DNA of 64,000 nt, from NCBI RefSeq assembly GCF_024346315.1, contig NZ_JAGQCS010000002.1:372001-436000 (forward strand). The letters run 5' to 3'. Each line of letters starts with the position of its first letter. Positions within the stretch are counted from its first letter, which is position 1. Origin of the DNA: Cyanobium sp. ATX 6F1 (GTDB lineage Bacteria; Cyanobacteriota; Cyanobacteriia; PCC-6307; Cyanobiaceae). Under the pieces are notes generated by a model that ran no database searches, had not been told where the DNA came from, and worked only from the letters and a program-made list of their open reading frames with translations. Positions 7,695-16,750 of this stretch are shown piece after piece. The translations under genes and the position numbers were made by a program.

Positions 7695-10682
7695 ATGGCG
7701 GCGAAGCAGAAGCCCGAGGCACCCATGCTGCTGCTGGTGGACGGCCATTCCCTGGCCTTCCGCAGCTTCTACGCCTTTGCCAAGGGGGGCGATGGGGGCC
7801 TGGCCACCGCCGAGGGCGTGCCCACCAGCGTCACCTACGGCTTCCTCAAGGCACTGCTGGAGAACGTCAAGGGGCTGACACCCCAGGGGGTGGTGATCGC
7901 CTTCGACACGGCCGAACCCACCTTTCGCCACCTGGCGGATGTCAACTACAAGGCCCACCGCGACGTGGCGCCGGAGCACTTCTTCACCGACCTGGACAAC
8001 CTGCGCGAGATCCTGGCGGGCCCCTTGAACCTGTCGTTGTGCCTGGCCCCCGGCTACGAGGCCGACGATGTGCTCGGCACCCTGGCGAATCGGGCGGCGA
8101 ATGACGGCTGGCGGGTGCGCATCCTCTCGGGTGACCGCGACCTGTTCCAGCTCGTCGACGACGAACGGGACATCGCCGTGCTCTACATGGGCGGCGGTGG
8201 GCCCTACGCCAAGACCGCCGGCCCGGTGGTGATCGATCGCGAAGGGGTGATCGCCAAGCTGGGGGTCACCCCTGAAGGGGTGGTGGACCTCAAGGCGCTC
8301 ACGGGTGATTCCAGCGACAACATCCCCGGCGTGAAGGGGGTGGGCCCGAAGACGGCGATCACGTTGCTCAAGGAGAACGGAACCCTCGATGGCGTCTACG
8401 CCGCCCTCGAAGCGCTCAGCGATGAAAAGGCCAGCCAGGGGGCGCTCAAGGGGGCGCTCAAGGCCAAGCTCAGCGCCGACAAGGCGAACGCCTACCTCTC
8501 GCGCCACCTGGCCGAGATCCTGATCGACATCCCCTTGCCGAGCGAACCGCGGCTTGAGCTGGCGGAGGTGGATGGCGGCGCCCTGGCCCGGCGGCTGACG
8601 GAGCTGGAGCTGCACAGCCTGGTGCGGCAGCTGGGGGCGTTCGAGCGCGCCTTCTCGGCCGATCACATCCCCCACACCGACCCTGCGGCGGCGCTGGCGG
8701 CGCCTGAGGCCACAGCCACCCCAACGCCCAACACCGCTCTACCGTCCTCCGGAGACGAACCGGCCCCAGCCGGCGCCCTGCCGGCGTTGCGGCCGCAGAT
8801 CATCTCGACGCCCGAGCAACTGGAGGCCCTGGTGGCGCGGCTGCTGACGGCCAGCGATCCCGCCGCGCCCGTGGCCCTCGACACCGAAACCACCGCCCTC
8901 AACCCCTTCCAGGCCGAACTGGTGGGGATCGGGGTGTGCTGGGGCGAGGCGCTCGATGCGCTCGCCTACATCCCGATCGGCCACCAGCCACCGATGGCCG
9001 CCGATCTGCTCAGCGCCCCGCCCGAGGCGCCGGCCCAGCTCCCCCTGGAGGCGGTGCTGGGGGCGCTGGCCCCCTGGCTGGCGAGCGCCGAGCACCCCAA
9101 GGCGCTTCAGAACGCCAAGTACGACCGGCTGGTGCTGCTGCGCCACGGCCTGCCCCTGGCCGGGGTGGTGATGGACACGCTGCTGGCGGATTACCTGCGC
9201 GATGCCAACGCCAAGCACGGCCTCGAAGCGATGGCCGAGCGGGAATTCGGCTTTTCGCCCACCGCCTACGGCGATCTGGTGGCCAAGGGGGAAACCTTCG
9301 CCTCGGTGCCGATCGAGGCGGCGGCGCTCTACTGCGGCATGGACGTGCACCTCACCCGCCGACTCGCGCTGGTGCTGGCGGCGGAGCTGGCGGCCCTGGG
9401 GCCGGCGCTGCCGGCGCTGCTGGCGGAGGTGGAGCTGCCCCTGGAGCCGGTGCTGGCGCTGATGGAGGCCACGGGCATCCGCATCGACACGGCCTACCTG
9501 GCGGAGCTGAGCGTGGAACTCGGCGACCAGCTCGAGAAGCTGGTGAACGAAGCCCAGGAGCTGGCGGGGGTGGCCTTCAACCTCGCCTCCCCCAAACAGC
9601 TGGGGGAGCTGCTGTTCGAGACCCTGGGGCTCGACCGCAAGAAATCAAGGAAAACGAAAACCGGCTGGAGCACCGATGCGGCCGTGCTCGAGAAGCTCGA
9701 AGCCGACCACCCAGTGGTGGCCAAGCTGCTGGAGCACCGCATCCTCAGCAAGCTCAAGAGCACCTACGTCGATGCGCTGCCGCTGCTGGTGGAGCCGGAA
9801 ACCGGCCGCGTGCACACCGACTTCAACCAGGCGGTGACCGCCACCGGGCGCCTGAGCAGCAGCAACCCCAACCTGCAGAACATCCCCATCCGCACGGCCT
9901 ACTCTCGGCGGATCCGCAAGGCCTTCCTGCCCGAGGAGGGCTGGAGCCTGATCAGCGCCGACTACAGCCAGATCGAGCTGCGCATCCTAACCCACCTCTC
10001 GGGCGAGGAGGTGCTGGTGGAGGCCTACCGCCGCGGCGACGACGTGCATGCGCTCACCGCCCGGCTGCTGCTGGAAAAGGATGAGGTGAGCGCCGATGAA
10101 CGGCGCCTGGGCAAGACGATCAACTTCGGGGTGATCTACGGCATGGGCGCCCAGCGGCTGGCGCGGGAAACAGCCCTCAGCCAGGCCCAGGCCAAGGAGT
10201 TTTTGAGCAAGTACAAGCAGCGCTACCCGAAGGTGTTCGCCTTCCTGGAGTTGCAGGAACGGCTCGCCCTCAGCCGCGGCTACGTGGAGACGATCCTGGG
10301 GCGGCGGCGCCCGTTTGAGTTCGATCCCAACGGCCTCGGGCGGCTCAAGGGCAAGGACCCGCTGGAGATCGAGCTGGAGGTGGCGCGCCGGGGCGGCATG
10401 GAGGCCCAGCAGCTGCGGGCGGCGGCCAACGCCCCGATCCAGGGCTCGTCCGCCGACATCATCAAGCTGGCGATGGTGCAACTGCACCACGAGCTGATCG
10501 CCCGGCAACTCCCAGCGGCGCTGCTGCTGCAGGTGCACGATGAACTGGTGCTGGAGGCCGCCCCCGAGGCGCTCGAAACGGTGCGCGAGCTCACCCGCAC
10601 GGTGATGGAGAACGCCGTTCAGCTCAGCGTGCCGTTGGTAGTGGAGACGGGCGTGGGGCCGAACTGGATGGAGGCGAAGTGA
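7695..10682 (+). CDS. polA: DNA polymerase I
   Basis: A repair and Okazaki-fragment-processing polymerase of 995 aa. Domains in order are the 5' nuclease (residues about 10-290; LLVDGHSLAFRSFYA, YEADDVLGTLA, GDSSDNIPGVKGVGPKTA), a 3'-5' exonuclease, and the family A polymerase. The exonuclease acidic residues are kept: DTET (D396, E398), NAKYDRLVL and YCGMDVHL, so proofreading is probably active, unlike in Taq. Polymerase motifs A (DYSQIELR, D756), B (RRLGKTINFGVIYGMG) and C (QVHDELV, D949) are intact. Start at MAAKQKPE; an upstream in-frame ATG at 7662 would overlap the divergent gene. Its last 59 nt overlap the exosortase-associated gene. Confidence 0.97.
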   Translation: MAAKQKPEAPMLLLVDGHSLAFRSFYAFAKGGDGGLATAEGVPTSVTYGFLKALLENVKGLTPQGVVIAFDTAEPTFRHLADVNYKAHRDVAPEHFFTDLDNLREILAGPLNLSLCLAPGYEADDVLGTLANRAANDGWRVRILSGDRDLFQLVDDERDIAVLYMGGGGPYAKTAGPVVIDREGVIAKLGVTPEGVVDLKALTGDSSDNIPGVKGVGPKTAITLLKENGTLDGVYAALEALSDEKASQGALKGALKAKLSADKANAYLSRHLAEILIDIPLPSEPRLELAEVDGGALARRLTELELHSLVRQLGAFERAFSADHIPHTDPAAALAAPEATATPTPNTALPSSGDEPAPAGALPALRPQIISTPEQLEALVARLLTASDPAAPVALDTETTALNPFQAELVGIGVCWGEALDALAYIPIGHQPPMAADLLSAPPEAPAQLPLEAVLGALAPWLASAEHPKALQNAKYDRLVLLRHGLPLAGVVMDTLLADYLRDANAKHGLEAMAEREFGFSPTAYGDLVAKGETFASVPIEAAALYCGMDVHLTRRLALVLAAELAALGPALPALLAEVELPLEPVLALMEATGIRIDTAYLAELSVELGDQLEKLVNEAQELAGVAFNLASPKQLGELLFETLGLDRKKSRKTKTGWSTDAAVLEKLEADHPVVAKLLEHRILSKLKSTYVDALPLLVEPETGRVHTDFNQAVTATGRLSSSNPNLQNIPIRTAYSRRIRKAFLPEEGWSLISADYSQIELRILTHLSGEEVLVEAYRRGDDVHALTARLLLEKDEVSADERRLGKTINFGVIYGMGAQRLARETALSQAQAKEFLSKYKQRYPKVFAFLELQERLALSRGYVETILGRRRPFEFDPNGLGRLKGKDPLEIELEVARRGGMEAQQLRAAANAPIQGSSADIIKLAMVQLHHELIARQLPAALLLQVHDELVLEAAPEALETVRELTRTVMENAVQLSVPLVVETGVGPNWMEAK

Positions 10683-11226
10683 GGCTCGTTGGTGGGGCAG
10701 CCGTGCGGCCGATCCACAGGCAAGCGTTGCTTCGCTGAGGCCGAAGCCCCGCCAGCCAGAGCCCCTGCTCGCCGCCCGTGGGCTGGCGGGCGCCGAGGGC
10801 GCGGCTCAGCTCGGCATTGGTGCGCAGCTCGGGGGAACCCAGGCCAAGCCTTGGCGGCAGCTGGCAGCTGCCCCGGGCTCCGGGCCCCAGCAGCGCCGGG
10901 GCGATCTTGCTGAGCTCGAAATCAACGCCGCGGCCGGAGGAGCCATGGCTGATCCAGCGCAGGGCCATGCGGGCGCCATCGGGGGCGCGGTAATCGGCGC
11001 CGGCCAGGGCGAACAGCTGGCCCGGCAAGGGCTTGCGGTTGGCGCCCAGGGGCACCCGGGCGAAGATCCGGCCGCCCTCCACCAGCTGAGCAGGAAACGG
11101 GGGCGATGCCTCCACGCCCGGGAGGCGGAACCAGCTCTCGAGGCTGAGCAGTGTCGCCCAGCCCGTGAACAGCACCAAAACCCCCGAGCGCAGATCCAGA
11201 CGCAGACCCGACCACTGACCGGCCAT
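10624..11226 (-). CDS. Cyanoexosortase-associated protein
   Basis: A 200-aa protein with one N-terminal membrane anchor (VLVLFTGWATLLSLESWF, residues about 16-33) and a periplasmic-type domain. It lies 1 nt downstream of the exosortase on the same strand. Small single-anchor proteins of about 200 aa are known partners of cyanobacterial exosortases, and position, size and topology fit that group. Visible landmarks are RIFARVPLGANRKPL, ALRWISHGSSGRG and GSCQLPPR. The last 20 residues (proline and serine rich) lie over the 3' end of polA on the other strand and may be a recent extension. The family call is by context; the exact role in sorting is unknown. Confidence 0.65.
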   Translation of the reverse strand: MAGQWSGLRLDLRSGVLVLFTGWATLLSLESWFRLPGVEASPPFPAQLVEGGRIFARVPLGANRKPLPGQLFALAGADYRAPDGARMALRWISHGSSGRGVDFELSKIAPALLGPGARGSCQLPPRLGLGSPELRTNAELSRALGARQPTGGEQGLWLAGLRPQRSNACLWIGRTAAPPTSLTSPPSSSAPRPSPLPTAR

Positions 11227-11227
11227 C

Positions 11228-12082
11228 TCAGCCTCCGGAGCGCTGGCGGCTCAGCTTCCACTCCAGGGAGGCCACCACCAGGGCGGTGGTGCCGCCCATG
11301 GCCAGGAGTGAGAACAGGCTGGAGCCCAGGCCGATGTGCCAGAAGTCAAAGCCGCGCAGCTCGTTCCACCAGCCCGGGGCGGGCTCGGGATCGGTGAAGC
11401 CCAGCAGCGCCACCCGAAACCCATTGACCACAAAGGCCACCAGCACAGCGCCGGCCGCCAGGGCCAGCTGGGTGCGGAGCCGGTGGGCGGGCACCAGCAG
11501 GGCAAACAGCACCACCGCCGCCACGCAGAGGCTGATGGTGTTGAGCCCGAGGCAACCCTGGCCGACCTCGAGGCTGCGGCCGGGCAGCTGCACCACGATC
11601 CCCTCGGCCAGGGCCGGCTGGCCGCCGAGCCAGAGCAGGAAAGCCGAGAACTGGGCGGTGAGCCGCGCCAGGCCATCCGGGGGCAGCAGCGCCTGAAACA
11701 GCAGCATCGCCGGCGGCAACAGCCCCAGCAGCAGCAGCTGGCGGAACAGCCGCGCGCGCGGGCCGGCGGCCGACACCAGCGCCAGACCCAACAGTGCCGC
11801 CAGGGGCAGCAGGTGCACGAGCGGGTCATAGAGCCGCATCGCGAAGCTGAGCACCAGCAGGCACCAGAGCAGCAGCAGCAGCCCCGGCAGCAGCAGGGCG
11901 GGCGGAGCGGGGGGGAAGCGGCGCTGGTCGCGGTCGTCGTGCAGCAGCACGGCTCCCCCCAGCCAGACCAGGGCGGCCATGATCGCGTAATCGCCGGCGC
12001 CGGGGCCGCTGCGGGTCATCAAGGTGAGCTGGCATGCGGCCAGCCCAGCCAACAGAACCAGGGGCAGATCAGCCGGCTTCAT
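11228..12082 (-). CDS. Exosortase (cyanoexosortase type)
   Basis: A polytopic inner-membrane transpeptidase-like enzyme that processes proteins with PEP-CTERM tails. The 284-aa product has about eight helices and the three conserved residues in the right order: C177 in EVGQGCLGLN, R223 in NGFRVALLGF and H249 in DFWHIGLGSS. The cysteine motif reads CLG rather than the common CSG. The start at 12082 (MKPADLPLV) overlaps the upstream HpsJ-like gene by 14 nt, implying coupled translation; the frame is open to 12100. Next comes the associated protein at 10624. A plausible substrate is encoded at 17007-17684. I believe it is cyanoexosortase A-like, but subtype needs a profile comparison. Confidence 0.88.
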   Translation of the reverse strand: MKPADLPLVLLAGLAACQLTLMTRSGPGAGDYAIMAALVWLGGAVLLHDDRDQRRFPPAPPALLLPGLLLLLWCLLVLSFAMRLYDPLVHLLPLAALLGLALVSAAGPRARLFRQLLLLGLLPPAMLLFQALLPPDGLARLTAQFSAFLLWLGGQPALAEGIVVQLPGRSLEVGQGCLGLNTISLCVAAVVLFALLVPAHRLRTQLALAAGAVLVAFVVNGFRVALLGFTDPEPAPGWWNELRGFDFWHIGLGSSLFSLLAMGGTTALVVASLEWKLSRQRSGG

Positions 12083-12869
12083 CCGCCTCGGCTTCAGCAA
12101 GGTCCCGCGCCTGGCGGGTGGCCTTGATCTGATCGATCCACGATCCCAGGCGCCGCGGCCAGAGCAGGCTGACCAGGAGGTAGAAGCAGGCGTAGGTGGT
12201 TGCGGTCAGGGCGAGGCGCAGGTTCTCCTTGAACAGGTTGCCGGCGGCGTCGGAGCGACGGCGCAGGTCATCGGCGCGGAGGTTGGCCTCGGCCCGATCC
12301 AGCAGCAGCAGGGCCGCCTGGCGCTGCCGGGCGACGGTGGCATTGGCGTTGGCCAGGGGGGAGCTGGGATCGGCCAGAACGGCGCGGAAGGGGGGCTGCT
12401 GCTCGAGCAGACGGCGCAGGACGGTGGCGTCGGGGGCGGCGTTGAACTGCTGGCGCAGTTCGGCGAGGCCTGTGAGGTTGGCCTGCAGCTGCCCCTTGAA
12501 CTGGGCCAGGCCCTGGCTCTGCACCTCCCCGGCCACCGCCACGATCGCCACGGCGGTGAGCAGATAGAGCAGGGCCACCAGCCGCAGCAGCGGTCGCAAC
12601 CAGATGGCCAGGCGCGCCTCCCACAGCGACGGCGCCGCCTCACCGGAAAGGCCTGCATAAAGCACCACCAATGCCACCACCGGCAAGGTGGAGCGCTCCA
12701 GAATCTCGCGCAGGCTGCCGAACAGCCGCTCGGGCTGGGCGAGGGCAAAGGGCAAGGCCGCCGGCACGGCGCTGACCAGGAACAGGGCCAGCAGGGTGTA
12801 GGCGGTGACGCGTGCGAAGGTGCGGCCACGGCGCCCGCTGAACCCGGCCGAAGCGGAAGGGTCGGTCAT
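12069..12869 (-). CDS. HpsJ-like membrane protein, exosortase-linked
   Basis: A 266-aa protein with four likely membrane helices: residues about 22-44 (AYTLLALFLVSAVPAALPF), 62-75 (LPVVALVVLYAGL), 93-113 (LLRLVALLYLLTAVAIVAVAG) and near 220 (ATTYACFYLLVSLLW). Between helices 3 and 4 is a long soluble helical loop with a coiled-coil look (LAQFKGQLQANLTGLAEL, RQRQAALLLLDRAEANLRADD). This topology and its position upstream of an exosortase fit the HpsJ-like, cyanoexosortase-associated family; HpsJ belongs to the hormogonium polysaccharide locus of filamentous cyanobacteria. It is divergent from the tyrosine autokinase, with 78 nt between the starts, suggesting shared control. Confidence 0.62.
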   Translation of the reverse strand: MTDPSASAGFSGRRGRTFARVTAYTLLALFLVSAVPAALPFALAQPERLFGSLREILERSTLPVVALVVLYAGLSGEAAPSLWEARLAIWLRPLLRLVALLYLLTAVAIVAVAGEVQSQGLAQFKGQLQANLTGLAELRQQFNAAPDATVLRRLLEQQPPFRAVLADPSSPLANANATVARQRQAALLLLDRAEANLRADDLRRRSDAAGNLFKENLRLALTATTYACFYLLVSLLWPRRLGSWIDQIKATRQARDLAEAEADEAG

Positions 12870-12947
12870 GGCCGGGAGCCTATGGCAGTCGGATCAAGAC
12901 GGCCAGCCTTGCGGGGCCCCATACGATGCAGCCACGATGGCAACCCC

Positions 12948-15398
12948 ATGACCCGCAGCAGCGCCCCTGAACAGGTGACCTGGGAGGGCGGCGGCGCGCC
13001 GAACCCGGAGCTGCACGCCCCCCGGGAGCTGCCGAAGGCGGAGAAGGAGTCGTTCAACCTCACCACTCTGCTGCGGGTGATCCGGCGGCGGCGGCGGCCG
13101 TTCCTGCTCACCGTGGTGGTGGTGACCCTGTTTCAGGTGTCGCAGACGCTCTACAAGCTCTACTTCGATCCGGTGTACCAGGGGGGCTTCACCCTGCTGA
13201 TCTCCCATCCAGTCAACGACCGTCCCAGTGCCAGCGGTGGCGGCAGTGGCGGCAGCGCCGGCAGCGATGGCGGCGGCGCGATCGAATCACTGGCGCGCAA
13301 CAGCTTCTCGATCGATGTGCCCACCTTGATCAAGGTGCTCGAGAGCGGCGCGGTGCTCGAACCGGTGTATCTGGAACTGGGCAAGCAGGGCGTCAAACCG
13401 AGGCTGCTGCCGAGCATCAATGTGTCGCTGGTGCCGGTGGATGCGGTGCAGAAAAGCGGCCTGGTCGCCCCCGGGGTGCTCAACATCAGCGGCAAGGGCT
13501 CCGACCAGCAGGTGGTGGAGAAGGCCCTGAAGCTGGCCGAAACCACCTACCTGAGCTGGGCCACCAGCCAGCGCCAGGAGCGCCTCAACGATGGTCTGCG
13601 CTTCCTCGATCGCCAGGCGCCCCTGCTGCAGGCCAAGAGCAACGAGGTGCAGCTGGAGCTGGAGCAGTTCCGCAAGGCCAACAACCTGCTGCAACCCAGC
13701 GAGGAGGCCCAGGCCCTGCGCCAGCAGATGGAGACCCTGAGCACCCAGCTGCTCACCCAGGGCAGCGAGCGCAAGCAGTTGCTGGAACTGCAGCGCGACG
13801 TGGCCAGCGGCCGGCTCAGCGCCCGCAGCTTCTCGATCGGTTCCGGCTCGGGCGCCAATGGAAGCGGTGCCAGCACGGGCGGCACCGGCACCACGGCCAA
13901 CAGCCTCGCGGCCAACCTGCCCAACCAGGCGCTGCTGGATGAACTGCAGCGCCTGGAGCAGGAGATCGCCGAAGCCCGCTCCCGCTATCAGCCCAACTCA
14001 CCGGTGCTGGTGAGCCTGCTGGCGGCCCGCGACCAGCTCAAGCCGCAGCTGCAGCGCAAGCAGATGGAGGCGGTGGACGCCGCCCTGCGTCAGAACGCCA
14101 ACGCGACGGCCTCCAGCCGCGCCCAGATGGGGCGGATGGTGGGGCAGTTCCAGCTGCAGCCGGCGCTGCTGCGCGAGTTCGACGCCCTCAAGCAGAAGCT
14201 GGAGATCGCCGACGGCAACCTGGCCAACTACCTGCGCACGCGCGAGCAGTTTCAGCTGGAGCTGGCCCAGCGCAGCACCCCCTGGAAGGTGATCTCCCCC
14301 ACCAGCGTTTCGCTCACCCCGGTGGAGCCCTCCTTGAACAAGGGGCTGATCCAGGGGCTGCTGCTGGGGCTGGTGGCGGGCGCGGGCGTGGCGCTGCTGC
14401 GCGACCGACTCGACCATGTGTTCCACAGCCCCCAGGAGGTGCGCGAAGACCTCAAGGTGCCGCTGCTGGGCCACATGCCCTACGTGAGCTTCTTCGACGG
14501 GGTGCGGCGCGACAAGCGCTTCCTGCTCCAGGAACTCGACTTGCAGACTGACGAGGTGGGTGGCTACCAGCGCTTTTTTTACCAGGAGGCCCTGCGCAAC
14601 CTGTTCACCAGCCTGCGCTTCCTCAACACCGACACGCCGCTGCGCTCGGTGGCGTTCACCAGTTCGGTGCCCTCTGAGGGCAAGAGCCTGCTGAACGTGC
14701 TGCTGGCCAAGACGCTCTCGGAGCTGGGGCAGCGCGTGCTGCTGGTGGACGCCGACCTGCGCAAACCGCAGATCCACCACCGGCTCGGGCTCGACAACCT
14801 GCGCGGGCTCAGCAACCTGCTCACCGAAGAGGCGATCGACTGGCGCGAGCTGCTGCAGGAGGTGCCCAACTATCCCGGCTGGAGTGTGATCACCGCCGGA
14901 CGCCGCCCCCCCGATCCGCCGCGGCTGCTGGGCTCGGAGCGCATGGGCGAGATCGTGCGCACGTTCAAGGACAGCGGCGACTTCGACCTGATCCTGTATG
15001 ACACCCCGCCGGCCCTGGGGCTGGCGGATGCGGCCCTGGTGGCGCAGCACCTGGAGGGCATCGTGCTGCTGGTGAGCCTGAACCGGGTGGATCGCTCGAT
15101 GCCGGCGGAGGCGGTGGAGCGGATCCGCGATGCGGGTGTGCCGCTGCTGGGGGTGGTGAGCAATGCAAGGCGGCCCAGGGGCGAGAAGGCGGGGGCCTAC
15201 GCCTACGGCTACGGCTATGGCTACGCCAGCGCCCGCTCCTACCAGGGGTACGGAGGCTTCGATCCCGGCTCGGCCTACAGCTACTACGAGAGCAAGGGCG
15301 CCGACCCCGACGCCGACGAAGGGGCCCTGGCCAAGGTGCCCCTCAGCCGGCGCCTGGACTCCTGGAAGCGAAAGCTCAGCCGCTGGCTGGATGGGTGA
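12948..15398 (+). CDS. Wzc-type polysaccharide tyrosine autokinase (BY-kinase)
   Basis: An 816-aa inner-membrane regulator of polysaccharide chain length and export. An N-terminal cytoplasmic arm leads to TM1 (FLLTVVVVTLFQVSQTLY), then a Wzz-like periplasmic domain with coiled coils (residues about 190-440) interrupted by a Ser/Gly linker near residue 300, then TM2 (GLIQGLLLGLVAGAGVALL). The cytoplasmic kinase has Walker A VPSEGKS (K579), Walker A' LLVDADLRKP (D601, D603) and Walker B LILYDTPP (D685). Residues about 748-785 carry ten tyrosines, the expected autophosphorylation cluster. Start at ATG 12948; the frame runs open upstream to 12024 across the antisense HpsJ-like gene, which I reject as coding. 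Confidence 0.93.
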   Translation: MTRSSAPEQVTWEGGGAPNPELHAPRELPKAEKESFNLTTLLRVIRRRRRPFLLTVVVVTLFQVSQTLYKLYFDPVYQGGFTLLISHPVNDRPSASGGGSGGSAGSDGGGAIESLARNSFSIDVPTLIKVLESGAVLEPVYLELGKQGVKPRLLPSINVSLVPVDAVQKSGLVAPGVLNISGKGSDQQVVEKALKLAETTYLSWATSQRQERLNDGLRFLDRQAPLLQAKSNEVQLELEQFRKANNLLQPSEEAQALRQQMETLSTQLLTQGSERKQLLELQRDVASGRLSARSFSIGSGSGANGSGASTGGTGTTANSLAANLPNQALLDELQRLEQEIAEARSRYQPNSPVLVSLLAARDQLKPQLQRKQMEAVDAALRQNANATASSRAQMGRMVGQFQLQPALLREFDALKQKLEIADGNLANYLRTREQFQLELAQRSTPWKVISPTSVSLTPVEPSLNKGLIQGLLLGLVAGAGVALLRDRLDHVFHSPQEVREDLKVPLLGHMPYVSFFDGVRRDKRFLLQELDLQTDEVGGYQRFFYQEALRNLFTSLRFLNTDTPLRSVAFTSSVPSEGKSLLNVLLAKTLSELGQRVLLVDADLRKPQIHHRLGLDNLRGLSNLLTEEAIDWRELLQEVPNYPGWSVITAGRRPPDPPRLLGSERMGEIVRTFKDSGDFDLILYDTPPALGLADAALVAQHLEGIVLLVSLNRVDRSMPAEAVERIRDAGVPLLGVVSNARRPRGEKAGAYAYGYGYGYASARSYQGYGGFDPGSAYSYYESKGADPDADEGALAKVPLSRRLDSWKRKLSRWLDG

Positions 15399-15413
15399 AC
15401 AGGGGGCATGGCC

Positions 15414-15824
15414 TCATTCGCTTGGATCAGCCTTCCAATTCTCGATGGCGAGCTCCTGCACGCGTCTGAACTCCCGCTCGTTGTTGGTCACCAAGGTGAG
15501 GCCCCGGCTGAGGGCTTGGGCCGCGATCAAGGTATCGAGGGGCCCGATGGGTTGGCCCCGTTGTTCGAGGCGGGCGCGGACATCGCCGTAGACCATCGCG
15601 TCCTCGGAGTTGAACGGAAGGATGGCGATGGGCGAGAGAAAGGCCTCCAATCGCTGCAGGGTGGCCTGAGGGGAGTTGCTCTTGGACGCCCCTGACCTGA
15701 GCTCTGCTTCCGTGATCACGCTGATCGCCACATCCCAACGGCTCACCGAAAGGAGCCGTTTCAGCACCAGGCTGTTCCCTTTGATGGCGAAGATGCAGGT
15801 GTCGGTGTCCAGCAGATAGATCAA
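15414..15824 (-). CDS. VapC-type toxin (PIN-domain RNase)
   Basis: A 136-aa PIN-domain endoribonuclease that would inhibit translation when not bound by its antitoxin. The acidic active-site residues are present: D in LLDTDTCIF, E in ITEAELRSG, D in GPLDTLIAAQAL, and a TNN segment at the last site (LTLVTNNEREF), where family members usually have TRN or TDD. The start overlaps the antitoxin gene by 4 nt (ATGA). It converges with the autokinase gene, 15 nt apart. Confidence 0.9.
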   Translation of the reverse strand: MIYLLDTDTCIFAIKGNSLVLKRLLSVSRWDVAISVITEAELRSGASKSNSPQATLQRLEAFLSPIAILPFNSEDAMVYGDVRARLEQRGQPIGPLDTLIAAQALSRGLTLVTNNEREFRRVQELAIENWKADPSE

Positions 15825-16057
15825 ACCAGCCGTTCCCGTTCGTCCAGAAGCCCCTGATCAGGCCGAACGAAGTCGTCTCCAACACCTTGGAACGACTCCA
15901 GATAATCCTCGGGCCAATCCTCCAGCGGCTCAAGGATCACCGCTCGACCTTGCCTCCGCACCAGCACGGACTCGCCGGAAAACCGAAACTCCTTCGGCAG
16001 TCGCACCGCCTGGCTGCGGCTGGTCCAGAACAACTTGGCGATCTTGGCTTCGTCCAT
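15821..16057 (-). CDS. VapB-type antitoxin (AbrB/SpoVT fold)
   Basis: A 78-aa partner of the VapC at 15414. The DNA-binding swapped-hairpin segment is clear: AKLFWTSRSQAVRLPKEFRFSGESVLVRRQG, with the typical QAVRLPKEFRF core. The C-terminal part (DWPEDYLESFQGVGDDF) would wrap the toxin. I chose MDEAKIAKLF at 16057, which matches the usual antitoxin length; in-frame ATGs at 16081 and 16111 are alternatives. It overlaps vapC by 4 nt. Confidence 0.87.
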   Translation of the reverse strand: MDEAKIAKLFWTSRSQAVRLPKEFRFSGESVLVRRQGRAVILEPLEDWPEDYLESFQGVGDDFVRPDQGLLDERERLV

Positions 16058-16117
16058 CGGCGGATCGCTGGTAGATACCATGATACGCACCACCGCAACA
16101 GAGTCTGCCACGCCCGA

Positions 16118-16507
16118 TCAGCCCAACCACTCCTGATCCAGGCGCTGGATCGCCTTGAACTCCGGGTCCTTGTGCACGAGCACGGCACCCTGGGTGAGGG
16201 CCGCAGCGGCGATCCAGGCATCCACTACCGATAGGGCGTGGGTGGCCTTGATCCGCGCGGCCTCGCTCAGCAGAGGTTCGCTGGACTCGATCCAGCCCAG
16301 CGGCAAGGAGCAGAGCTGCTCATAGGCCAGGCGGCCAGCCTGCTCCCCTTCGTCTTTCCAGACCCGGTAAAGCACCTCCATGCGGGTCATGAAACAGGCC
16401 AGGCAGCGTTGCGGGCCGCCCAGCAGGGCCTCAACCCGTTCAGCGCCGGCCTCGTCGTCCCGCAGGGCGAGCAGGGCTGAGCTGTCGAGCAGCACCAGCG
16501 TGCCCAT
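16118..16507 (-). CDS. PIN-domain toxin
   Basis: A 129-aa PIN nuclease starting MGTLVLLDSSALLALRDDE. It keeps D in LLDSSAL, E in RMEVLYRVWK, D in SVVDAWIAAAAL and D in VHKDPEFKAI, so it should be active. The stop of the AbrB-like antitoxin shares one base with this start (TGATG), showing the pair is coupled. The frame is open to 16954, but the extra part covers the antitoxin gene on the same strand in another frame and is rejected. The second toxin-antitoxin pair in a row. Confidence 0.88.
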   Translation of the reverse strand: MGTLVLLDSSALLALRDDEAGAERVEALLGGPQRCLACFMTRMEVLYRVWKDEGEQAGRLAYEQLCSLPLGWIESSEPLLSEAARIKATHALSVVDAWIAAAALTQGAVLVHKDPEFKAIQRLDQEWLG

Positions 16508-16740
16508 CAGCTCTCCAGCGAAGCGTCCCGCCTGCGCTCGGCCAGCAACCGGGCAACAGCGCCTCCTTGCTTGCCCTGGCCCCGAAAGGCCTGCACCGGT
16601 GAGGGATCCACCGGCACGACCCGGATCGTGCCGTCGCTCTCCACGCTCCACTCGAGCCGCTGGGAAGGCCCCAGCGCGAACCGCTGGCGGATGGCCGCCG
16701 GAATCACGGTCTGACCACGGGCGGTGATCGTGCTGCGCAT
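16507..16740 (-). CDS. AbrB-family antitoxin
   Basis: A 77-aa antitoxin starting MRSTITARGQTVIPAAIRQRFAL, the standard AbrB/MazE N-terminal hairpin (TITARGQTVIPAAIR). The C-terminal half (SPVQAFRGQGKQGGAVARLLAERRRD) should bind the PIN toxin encoded immediately downstream with a 1-nt overlap. An inverted repeat just upstream (16751-16773) is a likely autoregulatory operator. Confidence 0.88.
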   Translation of the reverse strand: MRSTITARGQTVIPAAIRQRFALGPSQRLEWSVESDGTIRVVPVDPSPVQAFRGQGKQGGAVARLLAERRRDASLES

Positions 16741-16750
16741 GGTGAAGTAC

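Noticed and set aside
12024-12947. N-terminal extension of the kinase frame, 308 codons
   Set aside because: It lies antisense to the HpsJ-like gene and the exosortase start, is Gln/Gly/His-rich without a domain, and the normal Wzc start is at 12948.
13998-15050. 350-aa minus-strand frame
   Set aside because: It is antisense to the autokinase kinase domain and has no recognisable domain.
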